From NCBI RefSeq assembly GCF_030216305.1, contig NZ_JASOKT010000001.1:186001-250000 (forward strand): 64,000 bases of DNA, in the 5' to 3' direction. Of the stretch, positions 1-8,401 are shown one piece after another (position 1 is the first letter of the stretch; each line of letters begins with the position of its first letter). The translations under genes and the position numbers were made by a program. Source of the stretch: Actinotignum timonense (lineage in GTDB: Bacteria > Actinomycetota > Actinomycetes > Actinomycetales > Actinomycetaceae). The notes under the pieces were generated by a model that was not told where the DNA came from, made no database searches, and saw nothing but the letters and a program-made list of their open reading frames with translations.

Positions 1-156
1 CCAGCCCAGTTGCGGATTGCGGTCCGCCCCGCCCGGGGTGGTGCCGGTGCCGGTTGCGCTTTCGGGCAGGGCTTCCCCGTTCGCGAAATCATCGGAGGTG
101 AGGTGAAGATCAACGCTTCCGGCCGGCACTCCGGCGTAGGGATCGTGGGTGGTCAT
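1..156 (-). CDS. YbhB/YbcL (PEBP) family protein, 3' end cut by window edge
   Basis: This is the first 52 codons of a gene that runs off the left edge. The start is the ATG at 156, behind a good AAGGAG ribosome site at 162-167. The translation starts MTTHDPYAGVPAGSVDLHLT, then has the LTSxDFxxGExLPES stretch and ends in NPQLGW. That matches the N-terminus of actinobacterial phosphatidylethanolamine-binding-like (Raf kinase inhibitor-like) proteins, in which DPYA..., an LTS..DG..LP motif and SPQLSW occur in this order. The family has a small-ligand-binding beta fold; its bacterial function is poorly defined. The conserved ligand-pocket region is outside the window, so the call rests on the N-terminus only. 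It lies downstream of uppS on the same strand, about 70 bp away, and has its own ribosome site. Confidence 0.7.
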   Translation of the reverse strand, partial: MTTHDPYAGVPAGSVDLHLTSDDFANGEALPESATGTGTTPGGADRNPQLGW

Positions 157-225
157 ATCCGCTCCTTATGCGTGTCTTTGTGCGTGGGCGCCGCGGCCGT
201 GCGGCGGGCGCGCTTAGGGTCCAGT

Positions 226-1128
226 CTAGCGTGATGAGGCGGCGCCTTCCGGCGCAATTTTGTCGACGGCGCCTGCGCCCCGCGGCGCGCTTACCTTACC
301 GGTGCCGGTATCTTGAGGCGCAATTTTGTCGACGGCGCCGCCGAATCGCCTTTCGCGCTGCCCGTAGGCGGCGCAGGCTTCCCATAGGGCACGCCGTTCA
401 AATTCGGGCCACGGCAGCGGAGAAAAATACAGTTCCGCGTAGGCGCTTTCCCACATGAGGAAATTGGAGGTGCGGTATTCCCCGCCGGTACGGATAAGGA
501 GGTCGACGTCGCGCATGCGCGGGGCGTAAAGCTGGGCGGTCAGGGTTGCTTCGCTAATGCGCTCGGCTTTGAGTTCGCCGCGGGCCACCCGCTCGGCAAC
601 CGCGCGCACCGCATCCACGATTTCCGCGCGCCCGCCATAGTTAATGCACAGGTTGAGAACCATCCGGGTATTCCCCGCGGTCAGTTCTTCCGCGGCGCGA
701 ATTTCACGCAGCACCGAGCGCCACAGCCGGCCTTCGCGGCCCACCCACTGCACCCGCACTCCCCATTCGTGGAGCTGATCGCGGTTGGCGCGGATAATAT
801 CGCGGGAAAATCCCATGAGGAACCGGACTTCAGAAGGTGAACGCCGCCAGTTTTCGGTAGAAAAAGCGTAGACGGAGAGCTCCGCGACTCCCACTTCCAG
901 GGCGCCGGCCACCACGTCCATGAGGGAACGCTCGCCGGCTTTATGACCTTCGGTGCGCGCCAACCCGCGGGCATTCGCCCAGCGCCCGTTACCGTCCATC
1001 ACGATGGCCACGTGTTCGGGCACCCGGCCCAGAGGCGGGGGCGTGATGCCGGGCCGGTGGGCCGGAGTGGGCCGCTCCAGGTGAGGGAGATGGTCCAGCT
1101 GCGCTCGATTCGGGTGCTCGTCTGTCAT
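226..1128 (-). CDS. uppS: Isoprenyl transferase (cis-prenyl diphosphate synthase)
   Basis: This 300-aa protein condenses isopentenyl diphosphate onto an allylic primer to make the polyprenyl diphosphate carrier for peptidoglycan and wall glycans. Visible signatures are AIVMDGNGRWA (catalytic Asp near residue 45), YAFSTENWRRS (88-98) and LIRTGGEYRTSNFL (211-224), which cover the diphosphate- and Mg-binding sites. The start at 1128 is chosen because it overlaps the recO stop by 4 nt (ATGA); an upstream in-frame start at 1179 would lie inside recO. Residues 1-35 are a Pro/His-rich lead common in actinobacterial versions. The last ~37 residues are an unusual tail holding the octapeptide GAVDKIAP twice, coded by an exact 23-bp DNA repeat. 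Either undecaprenyl or decaprenyl product length is possible. Confidence 0.93.
   Translation of the reverse strand: MTDEHPNRAQLDHLPHLERPTPAHRPGITPPPLGRVPEHVAIVMDGNGRWANARGLARTEGHKAGERSLMDVVAGALEVGVAELSVYAFSTENWRRSPSEVRFLMGFSRDIIRANRDQLHEWGVRVQWVGREGRLWRSVLREIRAAEELTAGNTRMVLNLCINYGGRAEIVDAVRAVAERVARGELKAERISEATLTAQLYAPRMRDVDLLIRTGGEYRTSNFLMWESAYAELYFSPLPWPEFERRALWEACAAYGQRERRFGGAVDKIAPQDTGTGKVSAPRGAGAVDKIAPEGAASSR
251..339. repeat. Exact 23-bp direct repeat in the 3' end of uppS
   Basis: The 23 bases at 251-273 recur without mismatch at 317-339. They begin GGCGCAATTTTGTCGAC and finish GGCGCC. The 66-bp offset is 22 codons, so both copies code GAVDKIAP in the UppS tail. The repeat contains the palindrome GTCGAC. 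It looks like a segment duplication within a non-catalytic tail. Confidence 0.9.
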
Positions 1129-1856
1129 GATGCCGACCTCACGATCTGCAAGGAACGTACCTTGCGTTCCAAATACCATTGCACATACGCGGAAATATAG
1201 CCGTGTGCGGTTTCCCCAGCGGTACCGGCCAGCGCGTCAATAACGTTCCAATCCCCGCGTGCCAGGGCTGCAAGGAGCCTGCGGGTATCCTCGCCCGGAT
1301 AAGCGGCCCCGCGCGGGGCGCAGCGCCGGCACACCAGTCCGCCGGCTTGCACGTGGAAAGCCGTGAGATCCTCCCCGCTACCGCAGAGCGCGCAGGAGGT
1401 CACCGCTAGGCCCCACCCGGATACCGCCATGGCGCGCAGCAGGTAGGAATCCATAATCGGATAGGGAGCGTGCTGGCGGGCAGCCAGGGAATTGAGTGCG
1501 CCCAGGAGAAGGCGGTAGTGGGCCCGATCCGGTTCGCCTTCCGCCCCGAGTTTTTCCGCAACTTCCACCATGGTGCTCGCAGCCGTGTAGGCTTCAAAAT
1601 CGGGCGCGATGGCCCGCCCGAAGGGATTGAGGGTAGCCACTTCCGTGACAATATCGAGGCTGCGCCCCCGGTAGAGCTGCACATCCACATAGGTAAAGGG
1701 CTCCAGGCGCGCCCCGAATCGGGAGCGGGTGCGGCGCACCCCTTTGGCCACGCAGCGCACCAAACCGTGCGCGCGTGCCAGCAGGGTGACGATGCGGTCC
1801 GCTTCCCCCAGGTCCTGCGTACGCAGGACTATTCCTTCATCCCGATAGAGTTTCAC
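1125..1856 (-). CDS. recO: DNA repair protein RecO
   Basis: This 243-aa RecO mediates RecA loading and strand annealing in the RecFOR pathway. It begins VKLYRDEGIVLRTQDLGEAD, the usual OB-fold N-terminus. In the second half it has a zinc-binding CxxC...CxxC set (Cys155, 158, 176, 179). The GTG at 1856 is chosen as start because it is preceded by GGGAG and matches the usual MxLYRDEAIVLR start; the longer frame would run into leuA. leuA ends 11 bp upstream, and uppS begins in a 4-nt overlap with the recO stop. The recO-uppS pairing is standard in actinobacteria and suggests translational coupling. Confidence 0.93.
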   Translation of the reverse strand: MKLYRDEGIVLRTQDLGEADRIVTLLARAHGLVRCVAKGVRRTRSRFGARLEPFTYVDVQLYRGRSLDIVTEVATLNPFGRAIAPDFEAYTAASTMVEVAEKLGAEGEPDRAHYRLLLGALNSLAARQHAPYPIMDSYLLRAMAVSGWGLAVTSCALCGSGEDLTAFHVQAGGLVCRRCAPRGAAYPGEDTRRLLAALARGDWNVIDALAGTAGETAHGYISAYVQWYLERKVRSLQIVRSAS

Positions 1857-1867
1857 TGGCTCCCAGT

Positions 1868-3730
1868 TTAGCGGTGCGCGCGATTGACAGCCGAGATAAT
1901 CGCCTTGAGGCCGGCGCGTGTCGTGGAGGTGTGAATACCGCAGCCCCACAGCACCTGGTCATCAATCTCGCATTCCACATAGGCGGCCGCGGAAGCATCC
2001 GTACCCTCGCTCAGGGTGTGTTCGGCATAGTCGAGCACGTGGATATACTCGCCCAGCTGTTCCATCGCGTTGACGAAAGCGTGGATGGGTCCGTTGCCGC
2101 TGCCGTGCAGGCTATGTTGCACGCCGTCGGCCTGGGTTTCCACGACGGCGCTAATATCGGTCACCCCGCCGCTGTGATTGGTGAATTCCAGGGCGCGCAA
2201 ACGGTAGCGACCCCACGGGGTGCTGGCCGCACCCGGCGCGCCAGGTGCGTTCTGCGAGGTCGCAGCGCCCGCCGAACCCGTTGCACCGGTCAGCTTCGCC
2301 GCAGCAGCGCCCGCCGGCTCTTGCTCCGCATACCCTTGCGAGAGCGGGAGGTATTCGTCCACGAAAATATCCCACAGGGTATCCGCGCTGACTTCTTCGC
2401 CGGTGCGTTCCGTCCAGGTTTGCACAATGCGGGAGAGTTCGATTTGCATGCGCCGGGGCAGATCCAGATTGCGGGTGGTTTGCATAAGGTAGGCAACCCC
2501 GCCCTTGCCGGACTGGGAATTAACCCGCACGATGGCATCGTAGGTGCGCCCCACGTCCTTGGGATCAATGGGCAGATAGGGCAGCGCCCAGGGAACCTGC
2601 CGTTCATCTCCGCCGGCCGCGGCCAGATCCGCGGCCCGCCGTTGCATCCCCTTCTTAATGGCGTCCTGATGGGAGCCGGAGAACGAGGTGTAGACAAGCG
2701 AACCGGCGTAGGGCACCCGCGGGCCCACCTCAATCCCGGTGCATTCTTCGCACACATCCACGATGGCATCAATATCGGAAAGATCCAGTTCCGGATCAAT
2801 CCCCTGCGAATAAAGATTCATCGCCACCGTAATAAGATCAACATTTCCGGTGCGCTCCCCCTGCCCGAAGAGGCAGCCTTCCACCCGGTCAATACCGGCG
2901 AGCATCGCCAATTCGGTGGTGGCCACCCCGGTGCCGCGATCATTGTGATTATGCGCGGAAAGCGCCACGTACTCGCGCTTGGGGATATGGCGGGAGAAGT
3001 ATTCGATTTGATCAGCGTAGACGTTCGGAGTGGCGCGTTCCACCGTGGTGGGAAGATTAATAATAATTTCGCGCTCGGCATCCGGTTGCCAGACATCCAT
3101 AACGGATGAGCACACCTCGAGGGCGTAATCAATTTCAGTATCCACGAAAATTTCCGGGGAATAATCGAAACCGAAAATGAGATCATCCGGAAGTACTTTT
3201 TCGGCGTAAGCCACGATTTCCCGGGTTCCGGCCATGGCCAGTTCGCGGATGGCTTCCTTGGAGGAGCCAAAAACCACATCGCGGAACACCGGTGACGTGG
3301 CGTTGTACAGGTGCACGGTGGCGCGCGGGAATCCAGCCAGCGCATCGATGGTGCGGTGAATAAGTTCGGGGCGCGACTGGGTGAGAACCGAGACGGTCAC
3401 GTCGTCAGGCACCGCGCCGTCTTCCGCCAGGGAGCGTACAAAATCCCAATCGGTTTGGGAGGCGGCCGGGAAACCGATCTCAATTTCCTTCACACCGATC
3501 TTGACAAGTAGATCGAAAATCCGACGTTTGCGGATCATATCCATCGGTTCGATAAGGGCCTGGTTGCCGTCACGCAGATCGGTGGAAAGCCAGCGCGGCG
3601 CCTTGGTAATGCGATTATTGGGCCAGGTACGATCCGGCAGCGCAATCGGATTGGTATCCAGGAACGGCCGATACTTGTAGAAGGGCATACCCGAGGGGCG
3701 CTGACGGTGCGTGTATCCGGAAGTTTTCAT
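1868..3730 (-). CDS. leuA: 2-isopropylmalate synthase
   Basis: This 620-aa enzyme condenses acetyl-CoA with 2-ketoisovalerate, the committed step of leucine synthesis. The DRE-TIM barrel motif reads DLRDGNQAL (51-59) and the metal-binding HNHNDRGTG lies at 260-268. A C-terminal LeuA dimer/allosteric domain starts near residue 510, after an Ala/Gly/Pro-rich linker at about 474-505. Length and the start MKTSGYTHRQRPSGMPFYKY fit the long actinobacterial LeuA class. The ATG follows AAAGGTGA. A leucine-rich leader peptide (3787-3858) lies upstream, so expression is probably governed by translation of that peptide. era and the hydrolase end just upstream on the same strand; recO follows 11 bp downstream. 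Confidence 0.96.
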   Translation of the reverse strand: MKTSGYTHRQRPSGMPFYKYRPFLDTNPIALPDRTWPNNRITKAPRWLSTDLRDGNQALIEPMDMIRKRRIFDLLVKIGVKEIEIGFPAASQTDWDFVRSLAEDGAVPDDVTVSVLTQSRPELIHRTIDALAGFPRATVHLYNATSPVFRDVVFGSSKEAIRELAMAGTREIVAYAEKVLPDDLIFGFDYSPEIFVDTEIDYALEVCSSVMDVWQPDAEREIIINLPTTVERATPNVYADQIEYFSRHIPKREYVALSAHNHNDRGTGVATTELAMLAGIDRVEGCLFGQGERTGNVDLITVAMNLYSQGIDPELDLSDIDAIVDVCEECTGIEVGPRVPYAGSLVYTSFSGSHQDAIKKGMQRRAADLAAAGGDERQVPWALPYLPIDPKDVGRTYDAIVRVNSQSGKGGVAYLMQTTRNLDLPRRMQIELSRIVQTWTERTGEEVSADTLWDIFVDEYLPLSQGYAEQEPAGAAAAKLTGATGSAGAATSQNAPGAPGAASTPWGRYRLRALEFTNHSGGVTDISAVVETQADGVQHSLHGSGNGPIHAFVNAMEQLGEYIHVLDYAEHTLSEGTDASAAAYVECEIDDQVLWGCGIHTSTTRAGLKAIISAVNRAHR

Positions 3731-3786
3731 GGGGTGGTCACCTTTTATTTTTGTGTGGCGGTCAAATTTAAGAACGACGGCGCAGC

Positions 3787-3858
3787 TTAACCCGCCGCGA
3801 GAAGCCGAATAAGCTCGCGGCGGCTCATAAGGAGAAGGCGAAGGGTACCCATAGGCAT
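3787..3858 (-). CDS. Leucine-rich leader peptide of leuA (attenuator ORF)
   Basis: This is a 23-codon ORF starting ATG at 3858 and stopping TAA at 3787-3789, 56 bp before leuA. It starts MPMGTLRLLL and contains seven leucines (codons 6, 8, 9, 10, 16, 19, 20), all CTT or CTC. A purine-rich GAGGGG lies about 9 nt before the ATG. Seven Leu in 23 residues directly before leuA is the pattern of a leucine leader peptide, a control known for leuA in actinobacteria such as Streptomyces and Corynebacterium. Ribosome stalling when Leu-tRNA is scarce would change folding of the RNA hairpin that overlaps its 3' half. No protein function is expected. Confidence 0.8.
   Translation of the reverse strand: MPMGTLRLLLMSRRELIRLLAAG
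3792..3823 (-). promoter_or_regulatory. Stem-loop inside the leuA leader ORF
   Basis: The arms CCGCCGCGAG and CTCGCGGCGG (3814-3823 and 3792-3801 on the plus strand) pair over 10 bp around a 12-nt loop. The hairpin spans the end of the leader peptide gene, so a ribosome stalled on the first Leu cluster would leave it free, while one that completes translation would melt it. No U-tract follows, so it may work by occlusion or an alternative fold rather than as a simple intrinsic terminator. Confidence 0.6.
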
Positions 3859-3944
3859 AACTCTAGCCCCTCAGCTAGCTGAATATGCACAGATTTTTCC
3901 GAGATGTGAGACATAACGCCCGTATTATGGACGGTCTCGTCGGT

Positions 3945-5612
3945 TTATAGCACCGCGGGGAAAGCATTCCAGTATCCCAGGCTCATGAGTAGCACCGCTT
4001 GGGCGCACAAAGTGAGCAGCGTAGTAACCCGTGCGATGCGCCCCATGCCGGGCCGGGCATTCCAGCTACGGAAAGCGGCCCGCACGTGCATCCACGCCGC
4101 CCCCAGCGCCGCCAGGTGAACAAGGGCGAAACCGCCCTGCACGATGAGGAGATTATGGGAGTAGGTGAGCGCGATATGGGCCACGGCCACCAGGTACACG
4201 AGGAAGACCGCCCAGGCGCCCACCACCGAGAGGGAAGCGAGATTGAGAGCTGCCCCCGATCCGGAGAAATTCGAGAGGCGATGCCCGCGCACCGGAATCC
4301 AGCACACCGCCACCAGCACAATGCTCACCGCCAGGAGGGCAACGCCGCCCAGCGCGATATAGAGCGCTGTTTGAGCGGTGAACCACCCGCCGGCCGTGAG
4401 GGTGGGGGCCACGAAGGCCTGCCGTGGTTGGTCACCGGCCACCCGCGGTTGCGCCGTCGCCGTAAAGGGTAAACCATTGACCCAATCCGCGGTGTCTTGC
4501 ATGGCCGCGCGCGAAAGCTTACTGCGGTTGATCTGGAGGCCGTGGTCGGCGTCCTTGTAATAGCGCACCGTGAGCGCGCTGTTGCCGGCTTCTTCCAGGT
4601 AGCGGGCCATCATCTGCGGGCCCTGGATGGTCGGCATGGAATTATCGGCCGTGCCGTAGAGCATAAGGACCGGCATGGTCATCTGCTTCTCGTAGGGGGC
4701 CGCATCGAAATCGATATAGCGGAAGGTATCGGGGCCAAAATCCTGGCCGATGAGCTTCGGGATGGCGGCGCGCAGCCGGGCCGGGGCGTGAATTTCGCGC
4801 AGGTAGGCGTCCGCCGCGTAGGCTCCCTGCTGGCGGATCGGGAGCACCGGCGCGCTGATGAGGGCCACGTAATTGACCGCCTTCGCGCTGGTGGCCACAA
4901 TCGGGGCCACGAAACAGCCTTCGGATACCGCGTACAGACCCGAGTGGCGTGCATCGACATCCTCCCAGGAGAGCATCTCCCGGTACACATCTTCAAAATC
5001 CGCGGCGAGCTGGAGGTAATCGCGATGCGTCGTCGTATAGTTCGCTACCCGTTTTTCCGGAACCACCGTAATAATCCCGGTGGAAGCAATCGCTTCGGTT
5101 TCCCGCCCGAAATCGCGCGCAGAAGAGGTGCCGGTGCCGTGGATAAAGAGCATCCCGGGGACCACCGGGCCCGCGCCCACCGGGCGTTTGACGACGGCGG
5201 GAATGAGGGTGCCATCGCGCAAGGTGATTGTGACGGTGCTGCTAGCCACCTGGTAGGTTCCCAGCCGCGCTGTGGGGACCCCGGTAGAAATGGTGGTATC
5301 CGGGGTTTGCGGGGCGATCGCCGCGGTCATGGGCTGCGGATTCCAGCCCGGCCCGAAGGCGCTCCCGATGAGCCCGGCGGCCAACACTACAATGAGCCAG
5401 GTGACGAAGCGTTTGTGGGTGGGCAGCCAGCGCCGCCAGCCCCTGCGCGCGGTGCGTTCCGGCTGGTCGGTGTGATTCGGGTGCTCATCGCGCCCCCGGC
5501 GCGCGGTACGTTCTGCGCGATCCGCGCTCTCCAGGTGGCTAGCTGGCACCAGGGTGCGCCCCGGCGGCGGATTCTCGGTGGGCGGGGTGTAGGGAAGATC
5601 GGTCAGGCGCAC
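3945..5612 (-). CDS. Membrane-anchored alpha/beta-hydrolase with C-terminal membrane domain
   Basis: This 555-aa protein has a charged N-terminal region in which ERTARRG occurs twice (34-40, 52-58), one membrane span near 69-86, a hydrolase domain (about 115-365) and four hydrophobic segments near 415-440, 455-480, 490-510 and 525-550. The catalytic set looks like Ser230 in YAVSEGC, Asp323 in YGTADNSMP and His357 in DADHGLQ. The nucleophile elbow is AxSxG rather than the usual GxSxG. LFIHGTGTSS (155-164) would form the oxyanion-hole side. The layout puts the hydrolase outside the membrane. It starts 3 bp after the era stop and so shares that operon. The substrate is unknown; dienelactone-hydrolase or S9-peptidase-like relatives are possible. 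Confidence 0.75.
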   Translation of the reverse strand: MRLTDLPYTPPTENPPPGRTLVPASHLESADRAERTARRGRDEHPNHTDQPERTARRGWRRWLPTHKRFVTWLIVVLAAGLIGSAFGPGWNPQPMTAAIAPQTPDTTISTGVPTARLGTYQVASSTVTITLRDGTLIPAVVKRPVGAGPVVPGMLFIHGTGTSSARDFGRETEAIASTGIITVVPEKRVANYTTTHRDYLQLAADFEDVYREMLSWEDVDARHSGLYAVSEGCFVAPIVATSAKAVNYVALISAPVLPIRQQGAYAADAYLREIHAPARLRAAIPKLIGQDFGPDTFRYIDFDAAPYEKQMTMPVLMLYGTADNSMPTIQGPQMMARYLEEAGNSALTVRYYKDADHGLQINRSKLSRAAMQDTADWVNGLPFTATAQPRVAGDQPRQAFVAPTLTAGGWFTAQTALYIALGGVALLAVSIVLVAVCWIPVRGHRLSNFSGSGAALNLASLSVVGAWAVFLVYLVAVAHIALTYSHNLLIVQGGFALVHLAALGAAWMHVRAAFRSWNARPGMGRIARVTTLLTLCAQAVLLMSLGYWNAFPAVL

Positions 5613-5615
5613 GTA

Positions 5616-6524
5616 TCAGAACCCGAGTCGATCCAGCATTTTCGGGTCGCGCTGCCAGTCTTTGGAGACCTTCACGTGCAAATCGAGGTAGACCGGCGTG
5701 CCCAGCAGCGCCTTAATAGCTTTGCGGGCATCGCGCCCGATCTGGCGCAAGCGCGCTCCCCCGCGCCCAATAACAATCCCCTTCTGGGAATCGCGCTCCA
5801 CGTGCAGCGAGGCGTGGATACGCACCAGCGGGCCCCCATTAGGTGCGGTCTCCTCAATAATTTCGTCGATGGTGACCGCGAGGGAGTGCGGAAGTTCTTC
5901 GCGCATTTTTTCCAGGCCGGCTTCGCGGATAAGCTCCGCGATGAGGGTTTCTTCCGTTTCGTCGGTAATGGCATCCAACGGATAGAGCGGCGGGGAAACG
6001 GGCAGCTGCTTAATAATCTGCTCGGTGAGGAGTTCCACCTGATCCATCGTGGTGGCACTCACCGGCACGATCTCCACAAAATCATGGAAGGCAGCCACGG
6101 CCACAATTTTTTCCGCGAGGGCTTCGCGAGTGACCAGATCAGTTTTGGTAATCGCGGCGATCATGGGGACTTTCGCGCGCACCGCCAGATCGAGGAGGTA
6201 TTTATCACCCGGCCCGAGTTTTTCATTGGCGGGCAGGCACATAATGATGGTGTCCACATCGGCGATGGAATCGCGCACCATATCGCCCAGGCGTTCGCCC
6301 AGCAGGGTGCGCGGGCGGTGCATCCCCGGGGTATCCACAAGGATCACCTGGCCGGCATCCCGGGTCACAATGGCGCGAATAATACGCCGGGTGGTTTCCG
6401 GGCGGGCGCTGGTGATGGCGACCTTCTTCCCCACCATCGCGTTCGTGAGGGTTGATTTCCCGGCGTTCGGGCGGCCCACCACCGAGGCGAACCCGGCCCG
6501 AAATTCTGTGTTCTCCACCGTCAT
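5616..6524 (-). CDS. era: GTPase Era
   Basis: This 302-aa GTPase binds the 3' end of 16S rRNA and checks 30S assembly. G1 is GRPNAGKST (17-25), G3 is DTPGMH (64-69) and G4 is TKTD (126-129, in place of the commoner NKxD). The C-terminal KH domain includes VIGRGGARLRQIG. Length is normal for Era. It begins 6 bp after the CBS-domain gene stops and is followed at 3 bp by the membrane hydrolase, so it sits in the long hrcA operon with ybeY and rsmE, which also serve 16S rRNA maturation. Confidence 0.96.
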   Translation of the reverse strand: MTVENTEFRAGFASVVGRPNAGKSTLTNAMVGKKVAITSARPETTRRIIRAIVTRDAGQVILVDTPGMHRPRTLLGERLGDMVRDSIADVDTIIMCLPANEKLGPGDKYLLDLAVRAKVPMIAAITKTDLVTREALAEKIVAVAAFHDFVEIVPVSATTMDQVELLTEQIIKQLPVSPPLYPLDAITDETEETLIAELIREAGLEKMREELPHSLAVTIDEIIEETAPNGGPLVRIHASLHVERDSQKGIVIGRGGARLRQIGRDARKAIKALLGTPVYLDLHVKVSKDWQRDPKMLDRLGF

Positions 6525-6530
6525 TGTGTT

Positions 6531-7811
6531 CTAGTCCTCGCCCTCATCTTCAGTTTCTTCGCGCGCAACGATAATAGTCGATAACCGGCGCCGGCGCCCT
6601 TCGAAACGGTCGGCCACCATGTGGATTCCGGCCACGGTTGTTTCGGCGCCGCGGATGGGGACGCGCCCGATGCTCTTGGCGAAGAGGCCGCCGGCGGTAT
6701 CTACGTCGTCGTCCTCCAATTCGATTCCGAAGAGGTCACCGAGGTCGTCAATGGGCATGCGCGCCGGGATCCGGAAGCTTCCCGCTTCGAGTTCTTCCAC
6801 CGCCGGGAGGGCCCGGTCGTGTTCATCGGAAATTTCGCCCACGAGTTCTTCCACGAGGTCCTCGATGGTAACCAGGCCGGCAATTCCGCCGTATTCATCC
6901 ACAACGAGGGCGATGTGGACCTGGTCGGCCTGCATTTCCCGCATGAGGGTGTCAATAATCTTAGTTTCCGGAACGAAAACCGGTTCGCGTACCAGATCGG
7001 CTACCCGCAGGTCATCGTGCTGGTGGCGCCGGTGCACCCGCCGGATCACGTCCTTGAGGTAGAGCACGCCGATCACATCATCAATGGATTCCCGGTAGAC
7101 CGGCACCCGGGAGAAACCGGAGCGGGTGAAGAGGGAAATAGCGCGATCCAGGGTTTCATCCGCCTCCACCGCGATCATATCGGTACGCGGCACCATGACC
7201 TCGCGCACCAGGGTATTACCCATATCGAAAAGCGATTGCAGAATATCGCGTTCGGCATCGTCCAGGGCTTCGGATTCGGCCACGCGTTCCACCATCACGG
7301 CGAGCTGGTCTTCTTGGCGCTGTTCGGCTTCCTCGGGTGAAAATTCACGTTCCCGGATGAGCAGCGAAAGCAACCAGGTGAGCGGAGAAAGCCACCAGGT
7401 GGCTTTGCGTAGCACCCGCTGGTGGCGTTCCACCCCGAAACTCAGGGGGTTGAAGAAGGCGAAAGCGAGGAGGGCCAGGACCGTCACGCCGAAGAAAATG
7501 GGGAAGATCTGCCACCAGGCCGCCACATCGGTTCCGAGGGCGAAAGTGAAGCAGATTCCGTAGCTGGCCATGAGGAGCGCACGCACCACGGCGATGCCCA
7601 TGGAGGCGGCCGGGCGGCGGGCCATAATGGCCACCACGCGCGCCGAACCGCGTTCCTTATGTGCGTACATTTCCGCGGCTTCGGTGCGGGTCATGCGCCC
7701 GAGGGCCGCGCCCACCACCGTGCACCACAAAGAAAGCAGGAGGCACAGGCCGGCAGCAATATAAAACGGGGCGGAGGGCAGCGTTCCCGCTGCCACGGGT
7801 AAGTGATCCAT
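6531..7811 (-). CDS. CBS-domain transporter-associated protein (HlyC/CorC family)
   Basis: This 426-aa protein has an N-terminal DUF21/CNNM-type membrane domain with hydrophobic stretches near 15-37 and 70-120. A CBS pair follows at about 210-330 (it includes VMVPRTDM and VDEYGGIAGLVTIEDLVEELVGEI split over the second repeat), then a C-terminal CorC_HlyC domain. The family is linked to Mg or other divalent-cation efflux; old hemolysin naming should not be read literally. It lies between ybeY (6 bp upstream) and era (6 bp downstream), a very conserved actinobacterial arrangement. A ribosome site AAGAAAGG precedes the ATG. Confidence 0.9.
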   Translation of the reverse strand: MDHLPVAAGTLPSAPFYIAAGLCLLLSLWCTVVGAALGRMTRTEAAEMYAHKERGSARVVAIMARRPAASMGIAVVRALLMASYGICFTFALGTDVAAWWQIFPIFFGVTVLALLAFAFFNPLSFGVERHQRVLRKATWWLSPLTWLLSLLIREREFSPEEAEQRQEDQLAVMVERVAESEALDDAERDILQSLFDMGNTLVREVMVPRTDMIAVEADETLDRAISLFTRSGFSRVPVYRESIDDVIGVLYLKDVIRRVHRRHQHDDLRVADLVREPVFVPETKIIDTLMREMQADQVHIALVVDEYGGIAGLVTIEDLVEELVGEISDEHDRALPAVEELEAGSFRIPARMPIDDLGDLFGIELEDDDVDTAGGLFAKSIGRVPIRGAETTVAGIHMVADRFEGRRRRLSTIIVAREETEDEGED

Positions 7812-7817
7812 CCTTTC

Positions 7818-8303
7818 TTACACCTCCGTGGGGCGCGGATCGCCTCCCCCGCGTTCGGAAAGGAACACGAGGAGGAGTTGGCGTTGCAAAGCGAACATGG
7901 TGTCTTTTTCTTCCGGGGTTGCGTGGTCGTAGCCGAGCAGATGCAAAATCCCGTGGGTTACGAGGAGCAGAATTTCCTCCGCGGTGGAGTGCCCCATGGC
8001 GTGGGCCTGGCGGCTGGCAACCTGCGGGCATACCGCAATATCGCCGAGCATTCCCGGGCGCGGTTCTTCACCGGGCGGGGCCGGGCGCACCTCATCCATG
8101 GGGAAGGACATCACGTCTGTGGGCCCTTCCAGGTCCATCCACGTGACGTGGAGATCCGCCATGGCATCCTCATCGAGGAGCACGATGGACAGATCCGCCA
8201 TGGAATGCACCCGCATCTTATCGAGGACGTAGGTGGCTAGCTCCGAGATCTCTTCCAGATCCGGAGCCGGACTAAAACTCGATTCGTCATTTACTTCTAT
8301 CAT
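7818..8303 (-). CDS. ybeY: Endoribonuclease YbeY
   Basis: This 161-aa metalloprotein acts in 16S rRNA 3'-end processing and 70S quality control. The signature HGILHLLGYDH at 117-127 supplies the three zinc-binding histidines (117, 121, 127). The N-terminal half (LSIVLLDEDAMADLHVTWM, then PTDVMSFPMDE) is typical. It is preceded by phoH after a 98-bp gap in which I see no gene, and is followed at 6 bp by the CBS-domain gene. phoH-ybeY linkage is near universal in this phylum. Confidence 0.96.
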   Translation of the reverse strand: MIEVNDESSFSPAPDLEEISELATYVLDKMRVHSMADLSIVLLDEDAMADLHVTWMDLEGPTDVMSFPMDEVRPAPPGEEPRPGMLGDIAVCPQVASRQAHAMGHSTAEEILLLVTHGILHLLGYDHATPEEKDTMFALQRQLLLVFLSERGGGDPRPTEV

Positions 8304-8401
8304 GTGGTCTTTCCTGACAACCGTTCCCTAGATTCTCCCGAAACTGCCCTACCGCAACGCGCGCCGCACTACTCGCCGCTACTCACACCTATCGCCCCGC
8401 G

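Noticed and set aside
4497-6455. A 652-codon plus-strand open frame antisense to the hydrolase and era
   Set aside because: It mirrors conserved coding genes; the high-G+C third-position pattern keeps the opposite strand open. No family motifs.
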